From DAMCAP01 sp964369265 (GTDB taxonomy: Bacteria > Bacillota > Clostridia > Oscillospirales > Ruminococcaceae), in NCBI GenBank assembly GCA_964369265.1, contig CAYJEV010000055.1, forward strand, positions 1 through 11,715: a stretch of DNA of 11,715 nt. The letters run 5' to 3'. Made by a program: the position numbers and the translations under genes. Position 1 is the first letter of the stretch. Every line of letters starts with the position of its first letter. This document shows positions 1 to 5,962 of this stretch, in pieces. The notes below the pieces were generated by a model, which saw nothing but the letters and a program-made list of their open reading frames with translations, ran no database searches and was not told the origin of the DNA.

Positions 1-86
1 TGCTGAAATTTTTTGAAAAAAATTTAGCAAAACTTTTACTCTACCTGACGGAACATTGCAAGTTTAGTGAAAACCCCTTAGCCATT
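1..86. repeat. 86-nt intergenic repeat, copy 1
   Basis: This segment is nearly identical (about 88% by eye, one small indel in each copy) to positions 7213-7298, in the same orientation. It opens with an AT-rich hairpin (1-29, TGCT...AGCA ends) followed by a conserved stretch containing CTACCTGACGGAACA and ACCCCTTAG. It lies just beyond the stop codon of msrAB, as copy 2 lies just beyond thiN, so both would be transcribed as 3' untranslated RNA. The window begins exactly at the hairpin, so the left boundary of the repeat is unknown. It may be a small non-autonomous repeat or a shared 3' end/terminator element. Confidence 0.85.
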
Positions 87-100
87 AGTCTAACAAAGCC

Positions 101-1240
101 CTATGGCTCTACAACTGTCACATTCTCATCATCTTCAATCAAATGCTTCAAATATCCATATCCCTCACTAGTCATTGAATTATATGGTATAAACCTTAAA
201 GCAGCACCATTAATGCAATACCTCAATCCGCCAGCTTCCTTAGGTCCATCTGTAAACACATGTCCTAAATGACTAAGCCCTGCTCTGCTCTTAACCTCTG
301 TGCCAAAATAAAGGCTCGCATTCGCTGTATCCTCAACTATAACCTCGCTTGAAATAGGCTTGGTAAAGCTTGGCCAGCCTGTTCCTGAATCATACTTATC
401 TGTTGATAAAAATAATGGCTCACCAGTCACTATATCAACATATATTCCAGCCTCGTAATTGCCGTTTAAATCGCTTGAAAAAGCGCTTTCTGTCTTGTTG
501 TTCTGCGTTACCTCAAACTGCAAGTCAGTTAAAGTATTTTTCATTTCATCAATATCAACAGATGGATAATCCTCAGCATCAACAATCTCTTCTTCAGTTG
601 CTAAGTTTAAGTTTATATGGCAATAGCCATTTATATTTTTCTTTAGATAATCTTGATGGTACTCTTCTGCATCATAAAAGTTATCCAGTGGTAATGACTC
701 AACTACTATCGGCTTGCTATACTCGCCTTGAAGCGTTTCTAAAGCCTTATCGACAACAGCCTTATCTGTATCATTTAAGTAATAAACACCAGAGCGATAT
801 TGAGTTCCAACATCATTTCCTTGCTTGTTGACTGAAGTTGGATCAACTACTTTAAAAAACTTCACTAAAAGCTCATCAAGGCTAACCTGCTCTGGATCAT
901 ATATAACCTTAACTGTTTCGGCATGCCCTGTGTCTTTATAAAGCACATCTTGGTAGCTTGGGTTTTCAGTTCTGCCGTTAGCATAGCCAGACACAGCATC
1001 ATACACACCAGCTATTCTTGACATGTACTCCTCAACACCCCAAAAACATCCGCCAGCAAGATAAATTGTGCTTAAATCTTTCTCTTCAATAAGCTTCTCA
1101 AAATCTATATTCTCAGCATCTAAAACTATTTTATCATCTCTCACTTCTGCTTTCACCTCCGAATTAGCATTAACATAAATCATTCCTGTCACCACTAAAA
1201 GTATTACTATTATAGTTATAATATTATTTCTGCCTAACAT
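101..1240 (-). CDS. msrAB: Membrane-anchored peptide methionine sulfoxide reductase MsrA-MsrB fusion
   Basis: Bifunctional repair enzyme reducing both S- and R-methionine sulfoxide in proteins. The 379-aa product starts with a hydrophobic segment (residues 6-23) without a lipobox cysteine, so it is probably tethered outside the membrane. MsrA spans about 58-212, with GGCFWG (nucleophile Cys65) and NGYCHIN (Cys207, likely resolving). MsrB spans about 233-352, with SGTGWPSFTKP, RAGLSHLGHVF and RYCINGAALRF (nucleophile Cys342). MsrB has no paired CxxC zinc ligands, and Thr287 occupies the SGxGWPSF position where some homologues carry a resolving cysteine. MsrA is a plain Cys form, not the selenocysteine form seen in some clostridia. 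The start is supported by AGGAGGG six bases before the ATG. The gene is apparently monocistronic, with its own promoter at 1285-1313. The domain order MsrA-MsrB and the length fit the family. Confidence 0.96.
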   Translation of the reverse strand: MLGRNNIITIIVILLVVTGMIYVNANSEVKAEVRDDKIVLDAENIDFEKLIEEKDLSTIYLAGGCFWGVEEYMSRIAGVYDAVSGYANGRTENPSYQDVLYKDTGHAETVKVIYDPEQVSLDELLVKFFKVVDPTSVNKQGNDVGTQYRSGVYYLNDTDKAVVDKALETLQGEYSKPIVVESLPLDNFYDAEEYHQDYLKKNINGYCHINLNLATEEEIVDAEDYPSVDIDEMKNTLTDLQFEVTQNNKTESAFSSDLNGNYEAGIYVDIVTGEPLFLSTDKYDSGTGWPSFTKPISSEVIVEDTANASLYFGTEVKSRAGLSHLGHVFTDGPKEAGGLRYCINGAALRFIPYNSMTSEGYGYLKHLIEDDENVTVVEP

Positions 1241-1284
1241 ATCAATCCCTCCTTCTTATTATGCCGGGCCTTCCTCTTATCTAT

Positions 1285-1313
1285 ACTGTACTATTTTTAA
1301 TTATGAATTTCAA
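1285..1313 (-). promoter_or_regulatory. Probable sigma-A promoter of msrAB
   Basis: On the minus strand, TTGAAA (1313-1308) is followed after 17 bases by TACAGT (1290-1285), about 45 bases before the msrAB start codon. The -35 is close to consensus, the -10 only moderate. The upstream flank is strongly AT-rich, which could act as an UP element. Confidence 0.45.
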
Positions 1314-1359
1314 TAATAATTATTACTATTATTATGAATTGTATTTAAATTAAATAAGT

Positions 1360-1390
1360 AAAGCCCTCCTCTTTGACTAAGGAAGGCTTT
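1360..1390 (-). terminator. Terminator hairpin after the transporter gene
   Basis: An 11-bp stem (AAAGCCCTCCT at 1360-1370 against AGGAAGGCTTT at 1380-1390, one G-U wobble on one strand) closes a 9-nt loop. It lies 53 bases beyond the transporter stop. The minus-strand tail is only moderately U-rich (TTTACTTATTTAATTT). The plus-strand side ends in TTTATTTTAG, so it could work in both directions. Confidence 0.7.
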
Positions 1391-1442
1391 ATTTTAGCGT
1401 TATTGCAAAACCAAAATATTATAAATCTAAATTATAATTAAA

Positions 1443-2855
1443 CTAAGCACCGAATGCTGGAAGGAACTGTAGTGCTAAAGTACCGAAAACTAATGTTAAC
1501 ACAAAACAGATAGCAACTAAAGCTAGACCTTGCTTTAACATATACTTAGGCTCAACACCATTAGCTACAGGCAGTGCTCTTGTGGAAGTTGGAAGCAGGA
1601 ATGCACAGTTTCCGCCAATAGATGCTAAGTAGATGTAACCGATTGGGCTTAGGCCTAATGCTTGACAGATACTGATAACGATAGGAACAGCTATTGCACA
1701 AGCAGCGTTGTTGCTGGAGATGTTGGATAGAATTGTACCTAGTAGGATGAACAGAGCTGTTAGGGCAATACCAGCTTGTACACCAGAATTGCTTACCATG
1801 GTAGCAATCATATCAGATGCGCCTGAAGATGTTATAAACACACCAAGAGCAAGACCACCAGCTAGTGTATAGAATAGACCCCAAGATAGTTTAGGTTGAA
1901 CAAACTTCCATGTTACTAGTCTGCCATTGTTTTGGCCTGGTAGTAAGAATGCGAATAGAGCAAATACGATAAATACATAAGAAGAAGTTAGGGCTGGTAC
2001 AAGCTCAGCATATAACTCACGAGTGAATGCTAGTAATACAGGAATAACGAATAGAATAGCACTTGTCATCTCTTCTTTAGACATTTTGCCAAGCTCTCTA
2101 TACTGCTCTCTGAAGTATTCTTTCGCTCCTGGTAGAGCCTTTGCTTCTGCCTTCATTGTAAACATGTAGAAAGTACAAGCAAGAGTTATAAGAATTAGGA
2201 AAGGCATCATAATCCATACCCAATCAATATAGAAGTACTCAAGGCCTGTTATTTCCTCAATGTAACCAATGGATATAAGGTTCATGCCTCCACCAAGTGG
2301 TGAACCGAAGCCGCCAATACCAGCGCCCCAAGCGATTGCTAGCAGAATGTTAACTGCACACAAGCTTTGAGATGCATCACCTTTACCAACGCTCTTAAGC
2401 ATTGACAAAGCGATAGGAGTTAGTGTTGCAGCAACAACAACGTTTGGCAGGAAGATACTCATTATTGTTGATCCGATAAACCAAACAGCAATTTGTGATT
2501 TCATGGATGGTCCAATTACTGAAAGAACAGAAAGAGCAAGTCTTTTGTTTAGGTTTGTAGCTTCCCAAGTAATTGTGATGATGTTAGCACCGATTAGTAG
2601 GAATACTAGATCGGCGGAGTATTTAGAAATAACGCCAGACATTGGCACAAAGCCAAACACTGCGTTTACCATAACTGGTAGTAGAGCTGTTATTGCAACG
2701 TCAACAGGTGTTGATATCCACCATGCAGACATCCATAGGAATAGACCAATCGCACCTTTAACACCCCAGCTAAAAGTTGCAGATGGCAGGAATAAAATAC
2801 TTAATAGGAACAACACAGGTCCCGTTAAGATTTTAATCGCAGAATTGCTTTTCAT
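1443..2855 (-). CDS. DASS/SLC13-family anion:sodium symporter (substrate unknown)
   Basis: A 470-aa polytopic membrane protein with roughly 11-12 hydrophobic segments and almost no soluble domain, matching the size and layout of divalent anion:Na+ symporters (ion transporter superfamily). The two re-entrant hairpin tips, which in VcINDY carry Ser-Asn-Thr motifs, read PNV (137-139, in FLPNVVVAAT) and SNI (377-379, in LSNISSNNAA). The C-terminal signature is LASIGGNCAFLLPTSTRALP instead of the usual proline/threonine/asparagine form. The substrate is therefore unlikely to be inferable from well-studied citrate or succinate carriers. It lies downstream of and in the same direction as the reductase component-B genes, separated by 182 bp of palindromes, and may import the substrate of that enzyme. 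Translation starts at ATG 2855, six bases after GGAG that is part of the repeated leader element. Confidence 0.88.
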   Translation of the reverse strand: MKSNSAIKILTGPVLFLLSILFLPSATFSWGVKGAIGLFLWMSAWWISTPVDVAITALLPVMVNAVFGFVPMSGVISKYSADLVFLLIGANIITITWEATNLNKRLALSVLSVIGPSMKSQIAVWFIGSTIMSIFLPNVVVAATLTPIALSMLKSVGKGDASQSLCAVNILLAIAWGAGIGGFGSPLGGGMNLISIGYIEEITGLEYFYIDWVWIMMPFLILITLACTFYMFTMKAEAKALPGAKEYFREQYRELGKMSKEEMTSAILFVIPVLLAFTRELYAELVPALTSSYVFIVFALFAFLLPGQNNGRLVTWKFVQPKLSWGLFYTLAGGLALGVFITSSGASDMIATMVSNSGVQAGIALTALFILLGTILSNISSNNAACAIAVPIVISICQALGLSPIGYIYLASIGGNCAFLLPTSTRALPVANGVEPKYMLKQGLALVAICFVLTLVFGTLALQFLPAFGA

Positions 2856-2887
2856 TTAATGCTCCGTTCTGCCGCTCAGCATCGGCA
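2856..2887 (-). promoter_or_regulatory. Structured leader containing the Shine-Dalgarno, copy A (before transporter)
   Basis: This 32-nt block immediately before the transporter ATG recurs before prpC (11671-11701) with two substitutions and one indel. On the minus strand TGCCG pairs with CGGCA around the loop ATGCTGAG. The loop's ATGCT can also pair with the AGCAT that overlaps the 3' half of the Shine-Dalgarno GGAG, giving a possible compact pseudoknot. Function unknown; translational control is an inference. Confidence 0.6.
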
Positions 2888-2908
2888 TAAAATAATTATT
2901 AAAGGTTA

Positions 2909-2941
2909 GCTCTTATCAGCTGAGCAATGAATGATAAGAGC
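2909..2941. terminator. 10-bp hairpin in grdB-transporter gap, possible terminator
   Basis: GCTCTTATCA (2909-2918) pairs perfectly with TGATAAGAGC (2932-2941) around a 13-nt loop. On the minus strand it is followed by a moderately T-rich run (TAACCTTTAATAATTATTTT), so it might end or attenuate transcription coming from the reductase genes before the transporter. Confidence 0.5.
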
Positions 2942-2955
2942 ATTATTGTGCATAA

Positions 2956-2990
2956 GGGCGGCAATCGCCCTGCACATCGCCCTGCGAGGG
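2956..2990. repeat. Tandem small GC-rich hairpins
   Basis: GGGCG-GCAAT-CGCCC (2956-2970) and CCCT-GCG-AGGG (2980-2990) are two short GC-rich hairpins. The string TCGCCCTGC is partly repeated inside the segment. It stands out from the AT-rich surroundings and looks like an intergenic repeat rather than coding DNA. Confidence 0.5.
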
Positions 2991-3016
2991 ATAGATTGAA
3001 ATTTATTTCAATCTAT
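2991..3016. repeat. 26-nt near-perfect palindrome after grdB-type gene
   Basis: ATAGATTGAAAT (2991-3002) and ATTTCAATCTAT (3005-3016) are exact reverse complements around a 2-nt centre, beginning 21 bases past the stop of the selenoprotein gene. The minus-strand flank after it is GC-rich, so it lacks the U-tract of a classical terminator. It may protect the 3' end of the reductase mRNA. A similar TTGAAAT/ATTTCAA palindrome follows prpC at 10913-10932. Confidence 0.6.
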
Positions 3017-3037
3017 ATTACCTCTTTATACTTCTAT

Positions 3038-4318
3038 TTATATTTGTTTCATTAGTAGATCAAGAGCTTCATGTACAATTTGCTTACGAACTTCGTATTC
3101 AGCGTCCTTATCTAATTTAGGATTTCCAAGTGGGTGTGGAATTGCTAACGCTTTTTGTATACGTGACACGCCTATTGTTTCAGAAATAGGTATGATTGTA
3201 CAGATTTGTACTGTTGGTATTCCAACTCTCTCAATTTCCTTAGTCATCGTTGCACCGCAACGTGTACTAGTTCCTCAAGTAGATGTTAGAATAACGCCAT
3301 CAACCTTGTCAGCAAGAAGCTTTTCAGCTATTTCCTTGCCAAATTGTTGAGAGTTCGCAATGCTTGTTCCGTTACCAGTAGTAGAATACATATAACCATG
3401 CAGTCCGCTAATTTCATTATTAGCAAGCAATTCTCTAACTGCGTCTAGTGGTACAAGTACATTTGGGTTAGTGTTTGCGTATGTAGGATCAAATCCGCCA
3501 TGCACAGACATAAAGTCTGATGATGATAAGCTATCCATGTTTTTAATATCAAAAGTTAGGTATTTAGTCGCCCTTGAGGATTCAAGATGGAAGCTGTTTC
3601 CTGTGTCAGTCAGTCCAGCATCAGTTACCAAAGCAATCTTTGCTGCCTTCATATCTTTAACAGGAGCTGCTGGAGGAACAAACTCAAATGATGGTAACAC
3701 AAGCTCAGTTTTGAACTCTCTGCCGTTCATCATGTCAACAAGCATCTCAACGCCTCTAACTGCGCCAGTCTTTTCAACAAATTTGTTAACTCTAAATCCA
3801 CGAGCAACATACTCATCAACCTCTGGGAAAACTTCTTCGCCATTCATTAGCTTTTTAGCAAGAGATGACATAGCCTTTACAGCCTTGCCCATGCCAGCAG
3901 CTGAGTTTTTAGTTTTAACGATGTAGCAATTCTTCTTGTACATCTCAACACCAGGGTTTTCCTCATACATTCCTGTAACAGAAAGCACACCAAGCTTTTC
4001 TTGAAGATATGCTGCTACACTTCCGCAAGCTGGGCCATATCTGCCCGCATTAAACGCAGGACCTGCTATAATTAAGTCAATAGAAATATCTTTAATAAGG
4101 TTGTATATTTCTTCAACTGCCTTTTCAGTGTTTTCTGCGATATAGTTGTCTCCACAAATAACTGTGCCAACTATCTCATACTCATCACCTAAAGCCTTAT
4201 CAAAAGCCATTGCTGGACCAACTAGCTCATTCTTGAAGATAGGCTCTTGAAACGCCATCTCCTCTCCGCCGATTTGTCCATAAAACTGATTTACATATTG
4301 TAGAACTTTATAAGCCAA
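3038..4318 (-). CDS. Component B selenoprotein of glycine/sarcosine/betaine-type reductase (GrdB/GrdF/GrdH family), UGA-decoded selenocysteine
   Basis: Catalytic selenoprotein subunit of a substrate-specific component B. With GrdE-type subunits it binds the amine substrate and passes a carboxymethyl group to selenoprotein A (GrdA). The reading frame runs 426 residues, interrupted only by UGA at 3277-3275, read as Sec348. ILTST precedes it and GTSTRCGAT follows, as in the family, and homology continues after it (PTVQICTIIPIS, AIPHPLGNP). Family landmarks before it are NQFYGQIGGEE, GPAFNAGRYGPACG, NPGVEMYKK and NSAAGMG. The second cysteine of the usual UxxCxxC motif is Ser351 (AGT); Cys354 is kept. 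The start is TTG at 4318, six bases after AAGGAGGGG that overlaps the stop of the preceding gene, implying coupled translation. A stop-based caller would wrongly split this gene into 3275-4318 and 3038-3247. The substrate (glycine, sarcosine, betaine or another amine) cannot be told from sequence. Confidence 0.94.
3248..3277 (-). promoter_or_regulatory. Selenocysteine UGA codon with bacterial SECIS hairpin
   Basis: The UGA (3277-3275) is followed after 12 bases by a perfect 6-bp hairpin, CGTTGC-GGT-GCAACG (3262-3248). The apical loop begins with G and lies 18 bases from the UGA. This matches the known bacterial SECIS layout: a stem-loop inside the coding region just downstream of UGA, with a G in the first two loop bases. 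It would recruit SelB carrying Sec-tRNA. Confidence 0.88.
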
Positions 4319-4331
4319 GATATTCCCCTCC

Positions 4332-5579
4332 TTACTTTAGAATTGTTGTCATTTTATTTGCACCTAATTGATTAGTTGCAGTGTATATAATGCCTAGTGA
4401 AGTATCAAAGCTTGAAGTAGCGTTAAACTTACCATTTAATATGCTGGTTCCGCCAATAGCCTTTTTAACTTCGTCGGTTGTGATAATGCTATCATTGTTT
4501 CCGTTAGTTACAATTGCATTTGCATTTGGAGAGCCTGATACAAGCGGAGGTAAATCTCCATTAACACCAGAAATCTCATTAGTTAGCAACACAACCTTAA
4601 TGCCTTCCTTAACGCACTCATCAAGAGTCATCATTAAGTCAACATCAGCATGTCCGCCGCCTTCTTGAGTTACAATAACTCCCTCAATGCCTTTAGATTT
4701 AGCAATCTCTGTAATAATAGAAGCATTCTCTTTCTTGCCTTCAAGGGAACTGCTCTCAGTTGCCACAATAACACCAATAAAATTAACTTCCTTATTATGC
4801 TTTGCAATTAAATCAAGAATTATCTTATTGTTTTGATGATGGATAGTCGCATTCTTTTGGCAAGCGATAATGTAGTTTGCGCTTATTAACGCACCATCTA
4901 ATAATACTAATGGATTAAAGAACTCTGGCTTACTTGTTGTTCTATCCTTATTATCTATAAATACATTTCTTAGTGGTCCTTGAGCTTGAATGTAATAAAC
5001 ATAGCCAACCTTTGGCAGTGAAGAATCTGTACATTCTGCTAGCTCTAAAGTTTCGATAGTCGCTTCATTTTCATCTGCACACTCTGCAACAACCTTTGCA
5101 ACGAACTCTGCTGTTCTTAAAATGCTATCCTTTAGGTCTTTTTGAAGCTTTGGCTTCTCTACTGTATCAACAATCTCAAAGCTGATAACTAGGTTTACTG
5201 TTTGTGAGAATGGGTTATATTTTGCCACCTCTCCAGTCATATCAACTATGCCTTCTTGAATACCTGCAGCCTCACAAGTTTGCATAACTGTCATTCCTGT
5301 TAAATGAACAGTGTCAGTTTCTCCGCTCTTGTTTTCGCCCTCAGTCCAGCCAAAGAAAGTTGCACCTTCTTTTTTATATGCAGGCTCAACTGTGTCTGTG
5401 ATATGAATGATTCTTGTGCTTTCGCCTGGATGTGCAACATCTAAGGATATTTTATAACCTTCAATTCCTTTTGTTGCAATTTCCTCAACTTTTTCCTTAA
5501 CAAGTGTTAAAACGCCATTTTTATATGACATTTCGCTTCCAAAAACCACTTGCTTAATTGGATATTGATAACGTTTCAT
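4332..5579 (-). CDS. Component B proprotein of glycine/sarcosine/betaine-type reductase (GrdE/GrdG/GrdI family)
   Basis: Precursor of the two smaller component-B subunits. In this family the proprotein cleaves itself at a cysteine, leaving a pyruvoyl group that forms a Schiff base with the amine substrate. The product is 415 aa, close to the family length. Family landmarks include KQVVFGSE, AHPGESTRI, QEGIVDMTG, NPFSQTVNLV, LPKVGYVYYIQAQG, NFIGVIVATES, EGVIVTQEGGGHADVD and a C-terminal TATNQLGANK. The processing region reads LISANYIIACQKNATIHHQN; its only cysteine is Cys240, which would give N- and C-terminal parts of roughly 26 and 19 kDa. I chose the ATG at 5579 because AGGAGG lies directly before it. 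An in-frame TTG 27 bases upstream has no Shine-Dalgarno and would place the AGGAGG inside the gene. It is first in the transcript, 13 bases ahead of the selenoprotein gene. Which amine it serves is unknown. Confidence 0.92.
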   Translation of the reverse strand: MKRYQYPIKQVVFGSEMSYKNGVLTLVKEKVEEIATKGIEGYKISLDVAHPGESTRIIHITDTVEPAYKKEGATFFGWTEGENKSGETDTVHLTGMTVMQTCEAAGIQEGIVDMTGEVAKYNPFSQTVNLVISFEIVDTVEKPKLQKDLKDSILRTAEFVAKVVAECADENEATIETLELAECTDSSLPKVGYVYYIQAQGPLRNVFIDNKDRTTSKPEFFNPLVLLDGALISANYIIACQKNATIHHQNNKIILDLIAKHNKEVNFIGVIVATESSSLEGKKENASIITEIAKSKGIEGVIVTQEGGGHADVDLMMTLDECVKEGIKVVLLTNEISGVNGDLPPLVSGSPNANAIVTNGNNDSIITTDEVKKAIGGTSILNGKFNATSSFDTSLGIIYTATNQLGANKMTTILK

Positions 5580-5610
5580 ATTCCCTCCTAAAAGCAGTAT
5601 TGACAATAGA

Positions 5611-5646
5611 TTTTTATAACGTTATCATAATATAAAGTTATAAAAA
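5611..5646. promoter_or_regulatory. Candidate operator: 10-bp inverted repeat in reductase leader
   Basis: TTTTTATAAC (5611-5620) and GTTATAAAAA (5637-5646) are exact reverse complements 16 bases apart. The left arm also belongs to the palindrome ATAACGTTAT (5616-5625). The repeat sits between the predicted transcription start and the first reductase gene. GTTATAAA recurs at 5898-5905 in the regulator promoter, as expected for a shared operator; in RNA the same repeat could form a hairpin. Confidence 0.5.
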
Positions 5647-5670
5647 CATAATGACATTACATTTGTGTAT

Positions 5671-5700
5671 ATTATATCGTTAATCTAGTTTATTTGTCAA
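5671..5700 (-). promoter_or_regulatory. Consensus sigma-A promoter for the reductase genes
   Basis: On the minus strand a perfect TTGACA (5700-5695) and a perfect TATAAT (5676-5671) are separated by 18 bases. Transcription would start near 5664, giving an AT-rich leader of about 85 nt before ATG 5579. Such a strong core promoter suggests that control is by repression from the divergent regulator. Confidence 0.8.
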
Positions 5701-5878
5701 TAGTTTATCAAATATTGATGAAAATTCGGCAATTCGCTAATATAAGTTTAGATTTTGTTTATTTATATATCAATTTATATAAATTTTTTGTATGGCTTAA
5801 AATCTTAAACATTGATTAAAGGACATTTGTTAAAAAACAAACTATTACTATTTCATCACAATAAAGTATTTTGCTTTC

Positions 5879-5907
5879 TTGACAAAGCCTATTTAATGTT
5901 ATAAACT
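5879..5907 (+). promoter_or_regulatory. Probable promoter of the gntR-type regulator
   Basis: TTGACA at 5879-5884 is followed by TATAAA (5900-5905, 15-base spacer) or TAAACT (5902-5907, 17-base spacer). The -10 overlaps GTTATAAA, which matches an arm of the inverted repeat in the reductase leader, consistent with autoregulation. Confidence 0.6.
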
Positions 5908-5962
5908 ATTATATATACTATAGAAGATTTAAGTTATTTACTGAATAAACTGGAGATTAAAA

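Larger units (their letters stand above)
5580..5962. promoter_or_regulatory. Divergent control region between reductase genes and gntR-type regulator
   Basis: A 383-bp, very AT-rich spacer with no credible ORF. It holds the reductase promoter (5671-5700, leftward), the regulator promoter (5879-5907, rightward), a 10-bp inverted repeat (5611-5646), a perfect 14-bp palindrome AATTTATATAAATT (5772-5785) and an interrupted palindrome TTTGTT-AAAA-AACAAA (5826-5841) upstream of the regulator -35. The layout fits a local regulator controlling both itself and the reductase genes. Confidence 0.7.

Noticed and set aside
370..831. 153-codon plus-strand reading frame
   Set aside because: Antisense to msrAB with low-complexity His/Gln/Leu composition and no recognisable domain. 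The msrAB frame explains the sequence.
3038..3247. Independent 69-aa gene downstream of the selenoprotein gene
   Set aside because: It is in frame with the upstream gene, separated by a single UGA and nine codons, and continues GrdB homology. It is the C-terminal part of the selenoprotein.
3275..4318. Truncated (pseudogene) grdB-like reading frame
   Set aside because: The stop is UGA at the exact family selenocysteine position with a SECIS hairpin, and there is no other disruption.
5580..5606. Longer N-terminus for the GrdE-type protein (TTG start)
   Set aside because: The extra codons encode the AGGAGG ribosome binding site of the ATG at 5579, and homologues begin near the latter.
5580..5664. 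Glycine riboswitch in the reductase leader
   Set aside because: The leader is only about 85 nt, almost pure A/T, and has none of the conserved purine-rich glycine aptamer cores.
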